NCBI GenBank assembly: GCA_029379385.1
Contig: CM055618.1
Location: 20,003,071 to 20,067,070, forward strand
Source of the DNA: Quillaja saponaria
Taxonomy: Eukaryota > Streptophyta > Magnoliopsida > Fabales > Quillajaceae
Direction: 5' to 3'
DNA: 64,000 nucleotides
Below are positions 13,590 through 26,178 of this stretch, one piece after another. The position numbers were made by a program, and so were the translations under genes. The notes beneath the pieces are model-generated. The model had not been told where the DNA came from and did not search any database. It worked only from the letters and a program-made list of their open reading frames with translations. The first letter of the stretch is position 1; each line of letters starts with the position of its first letter.

Positions 13590-15233
13590 GTTTTCCCATT
13601 TGTGTCGTTCCAACTGGAAGTTCATTTTAAGTTATTCGCAGATTCTTGCCTCTTAATTAAACAGGTATCTGCTGCTACAAGGCAAAATTTTCATTAACCG
13701 GTTAATACAATATAACATTTTCACACCTCATAAGCACAGTTAAAAAGAGAAAACAACAATTAAAGATACTCTGCATACCGAAAAACTTAAACTAGCAAGA
13801 AGAGATTTTTAGAAGAACCCATCAAATAAAGAACATGATAATAATAATAATTAATATAATAATAAAATAGAAATCCAATAATTGCTAAAGAGAATATAAT
13901 AACAACAAAAAAGGCTAGTCTCTCAAATCAATTTATAATCCCTCCATTCCAAAAACTAATTCCCACTCAACAAAAATAAAAAAGTTAAGGGAAGGGAGAA
14001 AGCTCATACTGACACCGAACTTATTCCAATCTTCACCTCAATTTTCAATGAAAACATCCACTTTATCCCCATGTTGGCTTAGCTAAATTGTACATAGTTC
14101 TTGTGCAAAGAAAACAAATATATACTCAAACGCATATTTTTCCAAGTTTTTCTAAACCCTGTTACATCAGCAACAAACAAATGGGGAAAGATATTTCAGG
14201 GAAAAAAAAGAGAAGAAGAAGTGAAAATGAAATAGCACACCAAAAACCACCTTATTATCCATGAAAACCCCAGAATACAAATTTCCCATCATCAATACAA
14301 GCACACTACGAAACAAAATAAAATCCTTAAAAAGAAAAAGGCAAATTGATAGTCAGATCGGCTCAAAAACCCTAACTATTACCCATTATGGAAGAAATGT
14401 AGGACGAACCTGAGGACCATTAGTAAGATAGATGCACAGGTAAGGATTTTCGAAAGCCAAAAAAGTTGCTGAGCTGAGATCGAAGAAATGGAGAAAGGAA
14501 ATAAATTACTTGAAGAGGTGGATATTTGAATTGCAATGCAAAGCAAGTTAGGTGGTTTCGGATCTATTCGTGGTGGAGGGAAATAAAAGTAACAAAATTA
14601 CATTTAAGAAAACCAAAATTTGGGTCCGAAATTTCAGAGATAGTGGGAGGGATGGTTTGCAAGGAGAGAAATAGAACAGGGCCTAGGGCCTATTTCTACT
14701 TTTATTTTTTATTTTTTTTAATTCAATTTCTGGACTTGGGGCTTAAGAGTACAAATTTTTGTATATTTTTATTAATAAAATTATATTTATAAAATATTAA
14801 TAAGTAAGACACTCTTGAAACAAAATTAATTAAATAATTTTTTAAAATTTTTTCTCTGAAGTGATTTGGCAAAAAAAAAAAAAAAAAAATTTCCGAATGG
14901 CCTTCCCGCCTGCTATTTTTTGTCGTTATTGGTTTTTAAAAAATTAAAATAAAATATAAGATTTCATAATAGCAATTTAGCGTAGGCCATGGGGCCCAAT
15001 CGTTCACTTAGCATTTTCAGTAGTGTACAAATCATCAACCTCCTATATGGAAAGCCTATTTGTATTTGTACCCACTTCTCCTTTCTCATTAGACGTAGTC
15101 GACGGCTGCCCGAGCCAGAATATCATCGTCCTCCTCGTTTACGGTAACTATTACTATGGCTTTCTTATTAGTTTTCAATATTTTTCAGAGAAATTCAGTT
15201 GGGCTAGTCAGCTGCAGTTCATCTTCATAAACA
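13590..15233. other. Kinesin 5'UTR intron and divergent promoter region
   Basis: The minus-strand leader exon (from about 14410 upward) ends CCTCAG|GTTCG; its intron runs to an acceptor TTCCAG at 13614. Between about 14.5 and 15.23 kb lies the shared upstream region of the minus-strand kinesin and the plus-strand tyrosyl-tRNA synthetase relic. It contains a poly-A run near 14871-14889 and AT-rich sequence. No further gene is visible. Confidence 0.5.
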
Positions 15234-18200
15234 ATGGATGGTAGCTCCGCCTCTGGAGTTGCAGAAGCTGTGGGATCACTGTCGATTTCCAACTCACAGG
15301 ACGGGGAACAATCGGAGTCGTCAAATCCGATTAACCAGTAATTTTCCGGGCAATCTAATAAGAGAAAGTAAACTATGGATTTTCTTGTGCATCTATTTTA
15401 CGTTGTTTTTAAATTTTTCGGTGCAGATTGACTTTGGAGGAGAAGTATCAGATCGTGAGAAGTGTTGGGGAAGAGTGTATTCAAGAGGATGAGCTTCGAA
15501 ATTTGCTGGAAAAGAAACCGGAGCCTGTTTGCTATGACGGGTTTGAACCATCTGGGCGAATGCACATTGCTCAGGTAGATAACACAACATATTGAACTTT
15601 TGGCAGTTGATTTTTCATTCAAAGCTGGTATGGACTTTTTTACCAAAAAAAAAAAAAAAACTTAAGTGGATCGTTTTACAAGTTTGCAAACACATTGTTT
15701 TCATTTGGAAATTAACCTTTTTAGTATTTGATGATCGCACTAGATGATGTGTTATAAAGTTTCTGGGTTTTTAGATATGTACTTTCCAGAAATTTTATGA
15801 GGGAAGACAACCAAATTATTGAATTTGACTCTTTCACGATATTGAATGGTCTTGGCGCAACACGTGCACTTAAAACTATTATGATGTTAATGTTTTCTTC
15901 AATTTATGAGTTTCTTGTATCTTCCCAGTGAGAGCTATGAAGTTTTTTTCTTCACCTAATAAAAGGGAATTCCATGATATGGTGTTCTTAACATTCTAAG
16001 TTTCTCTTCTCCCTTATACAGGGAGTCATGAAAGCAATAAGTGTGAACAAGCTGACTTCTGCTGGATGCAAAGTTAAAATATGGATTGCAGATTGGTTTG
16101 CGTAGCTAAACAATAAAATGGGTGGGTATTTGAAGAAAATTGAGACTGTTGGGCATTATTTGATTGAAATCTGGAAAGCTGTTGGGATGGACCTGGAAGG
16201 AGGGAAAGTTGAATTTTTGTGGTCATCGAAGGAGATTATGCAAGAGCGCATGAATACTGGCCTCTTTTAATGGATATTGCTCGGAGGAACAATCTGAAAA
16301 GAATAATCACGTATGCAAATGTTTAATGACTTTGATGCTAAAAAATTGAATAGTCCAAATGCATGGTTTCATGTTTGCTATGCACTGCGTCCAAATTATA
16401 GGTGAAGCCAAATCATGGGTCAGAGTGAGCAGGGTGAATTGAGTGCAGCCCAGATATTCTACCCTTGCATGCAGTGTGCTGATATATTTTTCCTGAAGGT
16501 GCTTGCTTTTATTGCTTTCGGATTTGTGATTACATTTGTTAGTCTGACATATCCAAAAACTTATTGTAGAATATGGGGAAGCTTGTAGGATCAGATAAAA
16601 ATCTGCTTCTGCCACTCTAAATGATAAACCAACCTTTATCATCACGTTTCTGGTTAAAACAGCAGTTGTAGTAGAGTGGTATACATTATTGGCAGGTGTT
16701 CCTTGTATAGAACGATTCAATACGTAACTTTTCTCTTTTCTTTGTTTGGTAAATTTGGGTTGGTACCTGATGCACGTGGCTTGCAATATCTAGCTCTCTT
16801 ATTATTTTTATGACATGTTGTTGAGGCTTTGTTAACCATGTTTCTTTCCCCTGAAAACCTCTGCATTAACTCTTAGATACTTTATGTTTTCCAAAAATTA
16901 ATTGTGTGCCAAATGTATCTTAGTATCAGTATGAACTATGGAGTCATGAATTGTTTTTCTCTCACAATAGGCGGACATCTGCCAATTGGGAATGGATCAG
17001 CGAGAAGTGAATGTACTTGCCAGAGAGTATTGTGATGACAACAGGAGGAAGAACAAACCTATTATCTTGTCACACCGTAAATTCTAAATTTCACTTTCAT
17101 GTTCAATGTTTATCTACTGATGTTATTGTTAGTTGCAAGCATATATATCTGTTTTTTGATAGGTTTAATGGTGATCTGCAGATAGCAAGGGCAAGAGAAG
17201 ATGTCAAAGAGTGATCCATCATCGTCAATATTCATGGAAGATGATGAGGTATGTTGCTATTAGGGGGATTAACTTGTTATTGTAGGAGCTAGGTAGGTTA
17301 GATTTGAGTTGCTGTTTCTGTTTCCATTAGATCTAGAAATGGAATATATTAAGCATCAAACTAACATGTTTTAATGAAATTCTTAGGTTTGCTTTGTCAT
17401 CCATTTAGTATGAATTTATATATAAAAAAAAAAAATTATTATAATTTTTTTATTTTGACATCTTAGGCTGAAGTGAACTTGAAGATAAAGAAGGCATATT
17501 GCCCACCGAAAATTGTGCAAGGAAATCCATGCCTGGAGTACATTAAATATCTTATTTTGCCATGGTTTAAGGAGTTCAAAGTGGAGCGCAGTGTGGAGAA
17601 TGGTGGGGATAAGTAAGTGTTTACATAACTTATGGTCAAATACTGCTACCATAATCCCCTTTTTGACATTTTAACACTATATGTTGCTAGAAATTCTACT
17701 CTTTTGGACTAGCATGGTTATTATGAACTATTTTGTCTAACTTCTGTTTTATCTTGGGCAATAACTTTGGTTTCTTTTTTGGTTTTTTAATGCTCCTTTA
17801 CAATCTAGGGCCTTCAAAAGCTATGAAGGATTGATTGCCAGCTATGAAAGTGGGGAGCTACATCCAGGTGACCTTAAACCATCTTTATCAAAGGCATTGA
17901 ATACAGTACTGGAGGTAAGCTATTCAACTCATGATTATGCTTCTTGGTGGCTTTTATTTTGGTAAGGTAAAAAAAATAAAATTGCTCTAGAAGGATGTTT
18001 GAAATGATGCCCAGAAAGTTGTGATTGTGTTCTGTCATTTCGGTTTCTTTACCATGATCTAGAAGGATGCTTCTATTTTTTTGCATTCATATTAAATGCC
18101 TTAGTTTTGAGTTCTAACACTGTTTATAAAATATTTCTATGATACTTATTTGAACTTCCGACTATATTGGTACTTCGATAAGCTGTAACCAACTTGTAAC

Positions 18201-19171
18201 TATGCCTGCAGGAATAGAAATTTAGTAGCCCCATCGAGTCACAATTAATTGAATTTTGAAAATGTTACAATAAATTTCTTGAAGGTATCTTATCTGAAAA
18301 TTCTTCTAATAACAGTACCAACTACAGTTGGATTCTCACCCTTAATTTGCTAATGACTGTCCACGTGATTTGAAATAGATTACTATAGTAGTTCTGTGTA
18401 AGACATAAAGTTAAAGTAACTCTATTTAGTAACTTCTAATTGAGATATGAATACACTACAATAGGTTGTACAAAAGTTTGTTTTTGCTTCACTTCAGTTC
18501 AAAGTCTATTTCCACTTTAATCTGAAATTTGCCAAGGTTACCTTAGTGGTGAATTCCAAAGTGTTATAATCATCTCATCTTATTCACAAGCTTCCAAGTA
18601 CAGGAAGTATGGAAAATCCAGTAAGAGTTCACCTGTTGCTCTGCATGCTGATTTATGTTTACAAATTACAGCATATTCCTATTGTTGATGAACAAGGGTA
18701 CTCTTAACCTTTAATCATTTATCACTGTGAACTATTCTGGCACCTATATGTTTATCTGGTGGGAAGGAAATTGGGTAAAACAGTGATGGCTAGGCTGCTA
18801 ACCTTATACATGGGCCGCTTCAGAATGGTAGTATTTATAATAATGTTGTGTGATCACTTTTATTTGGTAGCTCCTTTGAAGAAAAAAAAGGCTTCACTTT
18901 TTTCTAAATTGTCTTTTATTTGCAGCAAGCTAATCTTTTCTTCTTTTTTTTCCTCTCTGCAGCCTGTAAGAGAACACTTCAAAAAGGACGCTAATGCAAG
19001 AGATCTGTTAAAAAGGATCAAGGTGTATGTCATTTGGCTGTCTTTAACATTATTCCTCATATCAATCATAATTAGTTGTTTTGATGCTGCCTAAAGATAT
19101 CAATCATAATGACTTACCGGTACTCAACCTTGTGGTGTCTGGTTTTATAGGCTTACAGAGTCACAAAATGA
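15234..19171 (+). pseudogene. Cytosolic tyrosyl-tRNA synthetase pseudogene, introns retained
   Basis: Ten exons of a plant cytosolic TyrRS can be followed: 15234-15337, 15427-15573, 16022-16310, 16402-16498, 16971-17076, 17163-17248, 17467-17612, 17809-17914, 18963-19022, 19151-19171. The class I signatures survive (GRMHIAQ for HIGH, and KMSKS at about 17200), and so does the end of the protein (AYRVTK then TGA). Four lesions block translation: TAG at 16103-16105 where Gln is expected (DWFA*LNNKMGG); a one-base deletion near 16236, inferred because EI|NARA-EYWPL continues in another frame; TGA at 16403-16405 in place of Cys; and TAG at 17183-17185 just before QGQEKMSKS, in a segment that is itself scrambled. 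Canonical splice sites are kept, so this is a decayed gene duplicate and not a processed copy. A working copy must exist elsewhere, since cytosolic TyrRS is essential. Confidence 0.93.
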
Positions 19172-20308
19172 TGCAAGGATATAGCTTGGACATTTCAACT
19201 CTTCAACACGTCCTAATTGTTTGATAAAAGATTATTTTTTCCTAGAATGGGTTTACGGCCTTTTGGACTATTACGGGAATTTTTATTTTTTTTCCCTGTG
19301 TTGTGCGATAGTGGCACTAAGGCCTAATTCTGGTTGCTGAATGTATTATGTTTATTATGCAGTAAACTAAGGTCGGATTCCCTTTATATGGAACCAGTTT
19401 ATTCTTTGTGGGAGTTTGTACATTCTGTGCGTTGTGTGGATTGGTCATATAGGCCCTTGGAAGGGTGTTGTGGTTCATGGACATCTACTTCTTGGGGCAT
19501 GGGAGAACAAAAGGAAAAGAAAAGAGAAGACATTCACAGAGAAGTAATGGTCCGTTTGGTGTCAAGGAATTGGGCCAATAAAATTGGAATTGGATGTCCA
19601 ATTCTAAATTGAGTTTTGGTCACCATTTAAAACTAGAGTTAGAAATCTTGACTCAATTCTCATAACTAAAAGACTGACTATCCTATTTTTATTGTTACCC
19701 CTACAAATTGAAATTCCAGCCTCCAGAACATTTATTGCTCCCTCATTCCACTTGCCCTCCAGACCCCATTCCACTTGCCCTCCAGACCCCTCATTCCAAC
19801 ATTTATTGCTCCCTCATTCCACTTGCCCACCACTTGCCCATGCCGCCCAACACAGGCCATATGTCAGCGACTAAATTGCAATTCCCTTATCATTCCCCCT
19901 CTCTCTCTCTCTTTCCCTTTCTATATTACTGCTTACCCTTTTACTCTGAAATTAAAATTAAATTCTCGAGTCCTTATGTGCAGAAGTTATGAGCTTTTTT
20001 GGCTAACCACTGGAGTATTATGTTTTTTCTTTTTTGGTTTATGAGTATTGTACTTTTACATCACACTTCCTTTTATTTTTTCCTTTTTACCTACCTTAAA
20101 TTTAACAACTTAAGGTCAAAAACGCAATCTTGGCCCAAAAAGATAAAGTGAAAAGGTCCAAAACGCAATCACTCAGTTCCCCGCGATGTAAACGACATAG
20201 TGAGAGATGTCGTACCCGCTCATTCCGGTTGCTTACTGTTGAGTGCTGCGGGAGCTTTCTTTTTCTCCTTAGCCTCTCAGAGTTCCAAAACCACGGTGAA
20301 AATTGAAA
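19172..20308. other. Intergenic region with a short repeat cluster
   Basis: Spacer between the TyrRS relic and the BORCS6-like gene. It holds a repeated C-rich segment at 19728-19850 and a CT microsatellite at about 19900-19915. The stretch from about 19545, which begins GGTCCGTTTGGTGTCAAGG and has AATTGG motifs, looks like the end of a small non-autonomous DNA transposon, but I cannot delimit it. The last ~150 bases are probably the promoter and leader of the next gene. Confidence 0.4.
19728..19850. repeat. C-rich direct repeats
   Basis: ACATTTATTGCTCCCTCATT is present at about 19728 and again at about 19799, an offset of 71 bases. Between and after them, ATTCCACTTGCCC-type units recur four times. 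This looks like a small local tandem duplication; the open frames across it are by-products of the repeat. Confidence 0.7.
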
Positions 20309-22682
20309 ATGGGCGACGGAGGTGAAGGACTCGTGTCGACGAATTCAGAAGCCCTAACCTCAGAATCACCTCTCTGTCCACCGTCAACGTCTCCGGACTC
20401 TACTTCCGAATCTATTGTTGAAGATCTTTGCGAATCAAAACCCTCACTTAACAAGACTGAGATCTTCAAAGCTCTTCAAGTCGTCGAGAGGGACTCGTTG
20501 GCCATTGCTGACAGTTTCAATTCTCTATTTGCTTCCCTTCGTTTAGCTCTCTCTGAGGTTCGTCAAATTTTGTTTATCTTCTTTCATGGTCCTCTCTTTT
20601 TCAGTGGAGCAAAAATGTAGATGAAGGAAAAATATATATATATATATTTCCTTTGAATTGTTTACGGAAAATGATTTGGGTTTCCTTTCATGGTGACTTT
20701 TTTTTGTTTTCTTCCTAGGTTTAGCTTGGTTACAGTGAAAACAAATGGAAAATTGAATCGTAGAAATGTATATAGCTAACTTTCCTGTAGTCAATTTCAT
20801 TTTCTTCTTATGTAAGTATTTAGCTATAGCTTGGCTACTTATGAAAAGTGAGCCGTGTTGTAATCTAAACTTAACGAGGCTGAACAAATGCCAGGGAATC
20901 CTGAAACATTTTGTGTACAGTGAAAGATATTTTATTGGTGTTAAGTATTTTTTACCTCCAGAGTTTCTTCCAAACGAATGTATTTTGACAGGAAAAAGAA
21001 TGAATTCATAGGGTAATACATTTGCTTCTCTCTTTGATTCATATGCTGCAGCCTGCAGCTCAGCATCATGCAGCAGGGTGTTAATGCTAAAAGTAGCAAA
21101 ATGTGTATTTTTAACTAGTGTAAATTCATGAGCAGCTTATCTGACAAGAGTTGCCTAATGTAGGCTACGAGTACGTCTGTGGACCATATGCAATGTTTCA
21201 GTGATGCTGCAGGTCGTCTTCAAGAATCTGGTAAGAGAAATTTATGGGAAGTACAATATGGTTTCATAAATAGCTAGAAGTCTGATTCTTTCTCGTGAAT
21301 TTTTAGACATTATAGTAGCTATATTGGTAACTATCTTTTCTAATTCTAGGTCTTGGAACAATAGTTAGCTAGCTTATATTCAATCTTGAAGGAAAACAAT
21401 TAAATGTGAAGTAGTCAGTATTGTGACAGGAAAGCATATAAGAGTTATCTATTAATTTCAATATTATGAATTAGAAAAAGAAAAGGTGGAAAGACACTGG
21501 TTTATTAGTCTCCTAGTATTGTCTCAAGTTTTTCCCTGTGCCGTTTATAATTCTATAAGAGCTTATGGGTACCTATAATATGTTCTTTGGGCAATTTCTG
21601 CAGATCTTTTGTGTTAACATGGTTGTTGTCCTTTTACTTGGCAGTACTTGATGCAGCAACTAAGGGGAATCGATATATAAATTCATGTCTCAGGTATTAG
21701 TACAACACCAACTTTGTCATCTGATTAAATTATGTTGTAACTTGGAAGTGCCTGACATTTGGTCAGTCAACTGTTATGAATTTTTGTTATGCTCAGTGGC
21801 AATAAAAGCATTTTTTTCTCCATTTTGTGATGTCAATCTTTTGGCTTCAAATGAAACTTGAAATAAATATTTACAATATTATAATTTTAAAACAAAATAT
21901 AAGACATGAAGGGAAAATAGGAAAGAAAAGAAGTTTTGGTTTGATTTTAGTGTGTTTTATGGCTGTAGATAATGACTAAAAACTCTTGGATAATTCAGAG
22001 GTCTTGTATTGTGTATTGAGCCTGATAATAGACCCCTGTACGAACAGCACCTTTTAGAGAAGATGTTTATGACTTGTTTCATTAATCAGAGTGTTGATAA
22101 AATCTTCATTATGGGAACACTTGTAGTTGTGCTTCACAGCAGATGCTTATGACTTGTTTCATATTTCAGTGTTGATAAGATCTTCATTATGAGAACACTT
22201 GTGGTTCTCCTTCATGGCCTCATAGTGGTTATCCTTCGTAGCCTCATAGTGAAGTTAAATATGCCCATAAACCAGATTTTTGTTTTTTGCAGATTAAATC
22301 AGGAGATGAAGGGCATTGATGATCTTGCTTCTCAGCTGTATCCTTTATATATATTTTAATAGTGGGCTTGTGCTAAAGAAGCTTTATTTCACCTTGTCGT
22401 TGCTGCTGCTTGAAAAAAGACTCGTCTTTCATCGCCCGTCAAATGTTTTTTGTCCTTCTGGATGACAAGTAGCATTCAGTCCGGGTAGCAAGAATTGCCA
22501 ATACACACATAGCTTAGTTGCATTTAATTAGAAATTTTAAGTGCTACTTAATTCTCCTCCTCTCTCTACATAATATTACCTTAGTATTGAATTTGATTCC
22601 TTAATGCTTTTGAAGAAAAATTTTGCGAAGGAACGTAGATGCGCTAGACTCGGCTGTCAACAAGCTTCTGCATCTTCCATGA
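20309..22682 (+). CDS. BORCS6-like small coiled-coil protein
   Basis: Five exons (20309-20557, 21164-21230, 21645-21693, 22293-22337, 22616-22682) total 477 bases and encode 158 residues. The first ~50 residues are Ser/Glu/Pro-rich and probably disordered. The rest is helical (LFASLRLALSE, then SVDHMQCFSDAAGRLQES, KGNRYINSCLRLNQEMKGID, LKILRRNVDALDSAVNKLLHLP). The spacing of SV..MQCF..A, the KG.....C..LN..MK block and the final LR..VD.LDS resembles BORCS6 (DUF2365), a subunit of the lysosome-positioning BORC complex in animals. In plants a vacuolar or endosomal trafficking role would be inference. The start is the ATG at 20309 (a TTG two codons upstream is ignored). The last intron has U12 splice signals. 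No lesions seen. Confidence 0.8.
22061..22217. repeat. 80-bp tandem duplication inside an intron
   Basis: Two copies with period 80 begin AGATG(T/C)TTATGACTTGTTTC at 22061 and 22141. Both contain GTTGATAA(A/G)ATCTTCATTATG and a GAACACTTGT(A/G)GTT end. A shorter repeat of GCCTCATAGTGGTTATCCTTC type follows at about 22214-22250. All of it is in intron 3 of the BORCS6-like gene. Confidence 0.85.
22338..22615 (+). other. U12-type GT-AG intron in the BORCS6-like gene
   Basis: The donor reads GTATCCTTT, matching the U12 5' splice site. A perfect U12 branch point, TTCCTTAAT, lies 11 bases before the acceptor TTTTGAAG. The splice completes a Leu codon (CT|A) and keeps the frame to the stop at 22682. 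Confidence 0.88.
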
Positions 22683-24618
22683 TGTGGATCTGCTCTATTC
22701 ATTTGCTTGAGCACATTATTAATTTTCTTTCCGCTTTTCTCTGCTTTTATGATTGGATTGGCTTCTAGGCATCAAGAAAAGAAAGAAGTTGTCTGATAAA
22801 ATTACAGCATTGTAATTTTTATTTTAAAACATGCTGACTTTTGAAGTTTTCTTTTCTTTTTCTTTTTCTCCTGGTACATAGAAATTATTAGAAAAGCCTA
22901 TCTAAAATATGTTCAGAACAGCATTAACAAGGACATTGAATTTTTGTCAGGTTTCTGGACTGATGTTCTGTTTTGGCAATTTCAGATGTGTAATGCAAAG
23001 TCATGCTTTAGAAGAATAATGCATCATGTATTAGATAGGGATAAGATATAGTCACTCTTGCCCAAGTTCATATAATTCATATTGCAGTATTTGATGGTTT
23101 ACTAAAATTATAAATATGTTCATGAACTAAATTAAAATGTTGTAGTGGATTAGTTGGCAAATATGGAAGATTGATAGAGGAAAGGACGAGTATTTAAAGT
23201 AATAGTAGTTACTTAACCAAGTTGTGCTCACTAGTTTATGTGGTATTTTGTGCTGGGATTTATTTGTTTGTTCGGCTGTCCAAGTGTAATGTCAGAAGGA
23301 GATCTTTGATAATTAATATATTCAAATTCCTTTAACAGAAAGTCAGGCACAGCAACATACTTACGAGTAACATAAATTCAAAAAAACAAAAAAAGGGAAG
23401 GTTCATTTAAAGAACATGCCCTCTACTTCTATAGAACAGGTCCCTACTTCTTTAAATTTTTTTTGGCATTTCTGCCAAGTTCTTCTATAGAAGCCAAATT
23501 AAATAAAATCAGCAAAAATGTCTTTTTTTATTATTTATTTATTTATTTTTATTTGAGCAACACTATCATATTTATGTATACATATAAAACTCCACACGCA
23601 AAATATAGAGAATATCCAATTTTCAGAATTTGCACGCATTCAATCAATATCAAAATATAAAAACAATCTAATCTTCAAAATCTGCACACAGTCTATATAT
23701 ATCAAAATATAAGAAAATATCTCATTTTCAGGATCTGCTCGCATTCTATAAATATCAAAATTAAAAATAAAAAAAAATCTACTTTTTAGAATCAAAGCAG
23801 TAAATAATCCTGAAGCAGTAAATAAATGTATATGTTTGATAAATTACGTCATAGACATGGAAAGCCAACAAGCCACATCTAGCATGATGCATGAACTGCT
23901 TGAAATTAGTGGAGAACCATTCACTGATCTTAAATGAGAACGGAACAAATTCATAATATCACGCATTTATTGATGATTAGTTTCAAATGTCAAACATACT
24001 TTAACTACTGTTACGTTTGAATATGTGTCAAATTATGGGACCCGTCATCACTCATTATTGAATGGTTTCAGCAATCATGTAGTAATCACAATTTTTATTT
24101 TTATTTTCTGGTCTGAATTTTTTTTTTTTGGGTACGACAGAAGAAAACATTATCATATTTATTGAATGGTTTCAGATGTCACACAAGATAATTTTATAAA
24201 CTTGGTAAAGTTGATATTTCATGCCACACCATATTATTTTATATATATATAATTTTTTTTAATTTAATAAATAAATATGTATGATTAATTTACGCACACT
24301 TCAACTAATCACCTCTCAATCAATTAAATGACTCATAAAATCTAAATAAATACATTTTTATTGACTACCAAGTCATTTTCCTTAAAATATATATATACTA
24401 TTATAAATAAGAATATGATCTCTAACTATATAAAATACATCTAATTAAATTAATTTTTGGTAAAAAGAAATCATTTACTCTTTATAACTACATAGACACA
24501 GTTCATCCCCAACACATACTAACTCTTTATCATTCTTCTTATTAAAAAAAAAAAAAAAAAAAAAAAACTCTTATTCTACAAATGTAAAAGACTTTAAATT
24601 TTTCAGCTTTTCATTCTC

Positions 24619-24649
<31 letters not shown>

Positions 24650-26178
24650 TGTGAACAAGTACTAATTATATATATTTTACTAAAAAGTTTAAACACTACT
24701 ATATGTTGTTCTACCATAATATAAATAATAATTTATTAATTTATATTATTTCAAATACAAAAAATTAATTTACAATTTTCTAACTCACTTAATAACTTTT
24801 TTCTAGGTGCCAACTCTTCATCTCATATTTTTTTAGTTCATATCCAAATAAATTACCAATTTTTTTTTTTTAATAACTATCTACAAATCACTCTTACTCT
24901 CCCACTATTTCTTCTTCTTATTATTTTTTTTTCAAATGACCTTTTTCTAACATTTTTTTAAAATAAAAACCTACATATAAATAATATTTTATATACCTAA
25001 AGATGAAGTATTCTATCGGCACGCGTTACTGGAATTAGATATGAACTGGCAAATGGTAAACAGCCGCCATCGGGAATGACCATTTGAATGGTAGCTGGGT
25101 ACCAAACCGTCAAACGAACTAATATAAATTAGTCACCCTCGTCCGCCTTCTCTTTCTGGATTTCACAAAATCACAAATAAGAAAAATAAGTTAGAAATAT
25201 TCACTTAGAATTCAACTAAATATATTCCCTTCTCTTTATTTTTTTATATTATATCTGCCAATAATAATTATCCTTGTTTGTTGTTTATTTCTCACCAAAT
25301 CCCACCATTATTACACGACGTTAGTGCTACCTCTCAAACATTTTTCATGTGACTGCTGTATATATTCTCTTTCTTTCACTTTCTATCACTGAACCTCTGA
25401 CTCTATTGTTTTCCCACAGTAAATAAAAAAAAGTTATAAAGAAGAGAATTAGATATATGTTTTTTTTGTGAAGGAAATAAATGCACTGCAGAATGATCCT
25501 ATTGTCGTGTCTTTTTTCCCTGGAAACACTTCACGGGAAATAAACTATGGTTTTTCTTAAGAGCTTAGTTTGTAGGCCCAAGTGTTTTTGTTTTAACTTA
25601 CTTTTACTTTCAAGAACTTGTAGAACACACAGGACAAAATGAGTTTTGGTGTTAGTGTTCCTCTTCCCCACACCTTACCTCCATTGAAGGGTTCTGTCTT
25701 TGTTGAGTTATTTATCAAGGGCTAGCTTTCAGTTTCAGCCATATTCATAACCCCAAAGAAAAACACTTTTTCCTTGGAGCGCGTGTTCCTTTTTTTTTTT
25801 TTCCTTCCTCTTTTGTATAATTTAGGATTTAGGAAAAGATATTGGTATGAAAGGCATCAGCTGATAGCATTGAATAATAATCTCTTTGGCTGTAATGGGT
25901 ATCAGCTGCTTGCTTTTCTAGCTAGACAGTGGTTCAGGGTAGTAGTACTGAGCTATGAGCTATTTGTCTTTGTAATTTGTGCCTGATGATACCAAGTTAC
26001 CAACCCATTTATTTCTTAATTAATTAGTTCTGATTGTGGATTCCAGGAATCAATAAATTGTGATAAACACTTGAAGTTGTTGAATGTTGAAACTTCAGGA
26101 GGATACCCTATAAACTAGAAAGATAAAGGATTCAGTACAGGTGTTTTACTTCTGAAATTCTGAGTTCTACATTTAATT
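22683..26178. other. AT-rich intergenic region and bHLH promoter/leader
   Basis: About 3.5 kb without a recognisable coding exon. It contains a ~52-bp tandem repeat (23595-23775), long poly-A and TA runs (about 24543-24567 and 24635-24650), and very AT-rich DNA from 24100 to 25000 that may include old transposon remnants I cannot classify. From about 25.0 kb the sequence becomes more mixed and probably holds the promoter, leader and leader introns of the bHLH gene. Confidence 0.5.
23595..23775. repeat. Tandem repeat, about 52 bp x 3
   Basis: Three degenerate units share the core TATCAAAAT(A)TAA, at 23648, 23700 and 23753, and TTTCAGGATCTGC-like blocks before it (CAGAATTTGCACGC, CAAAATCTGCACAC, CAGGATCTGCTCGC). 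Units are 52-53 bases apart. The repeat is AT-rich and non-coding. Confidence 0.75.

Noticed and set aside
15393..15646. Minus-strand open frames of 65-82 codons
   Set aside because: They lie antisense to TyrRS exon 2 and are shadows of its coding sequence.
16307..16786. Minus-strand open frame of 159 codons
   Set aside because: It overlaps exon 4 and introns of the TyrRS relic in antisense and has no protein-like character.
19692..20044. Three Pro/His-rich plus-strand open frames
   Set aside because: They are created by the local C-rich repeat read in each frame.
24100..25000. Possible retrotransposon in very AT-rich DNA
   Set aside because: No terminal repeats, primer-binding site or transposase/polymerase reading frame could be seen.
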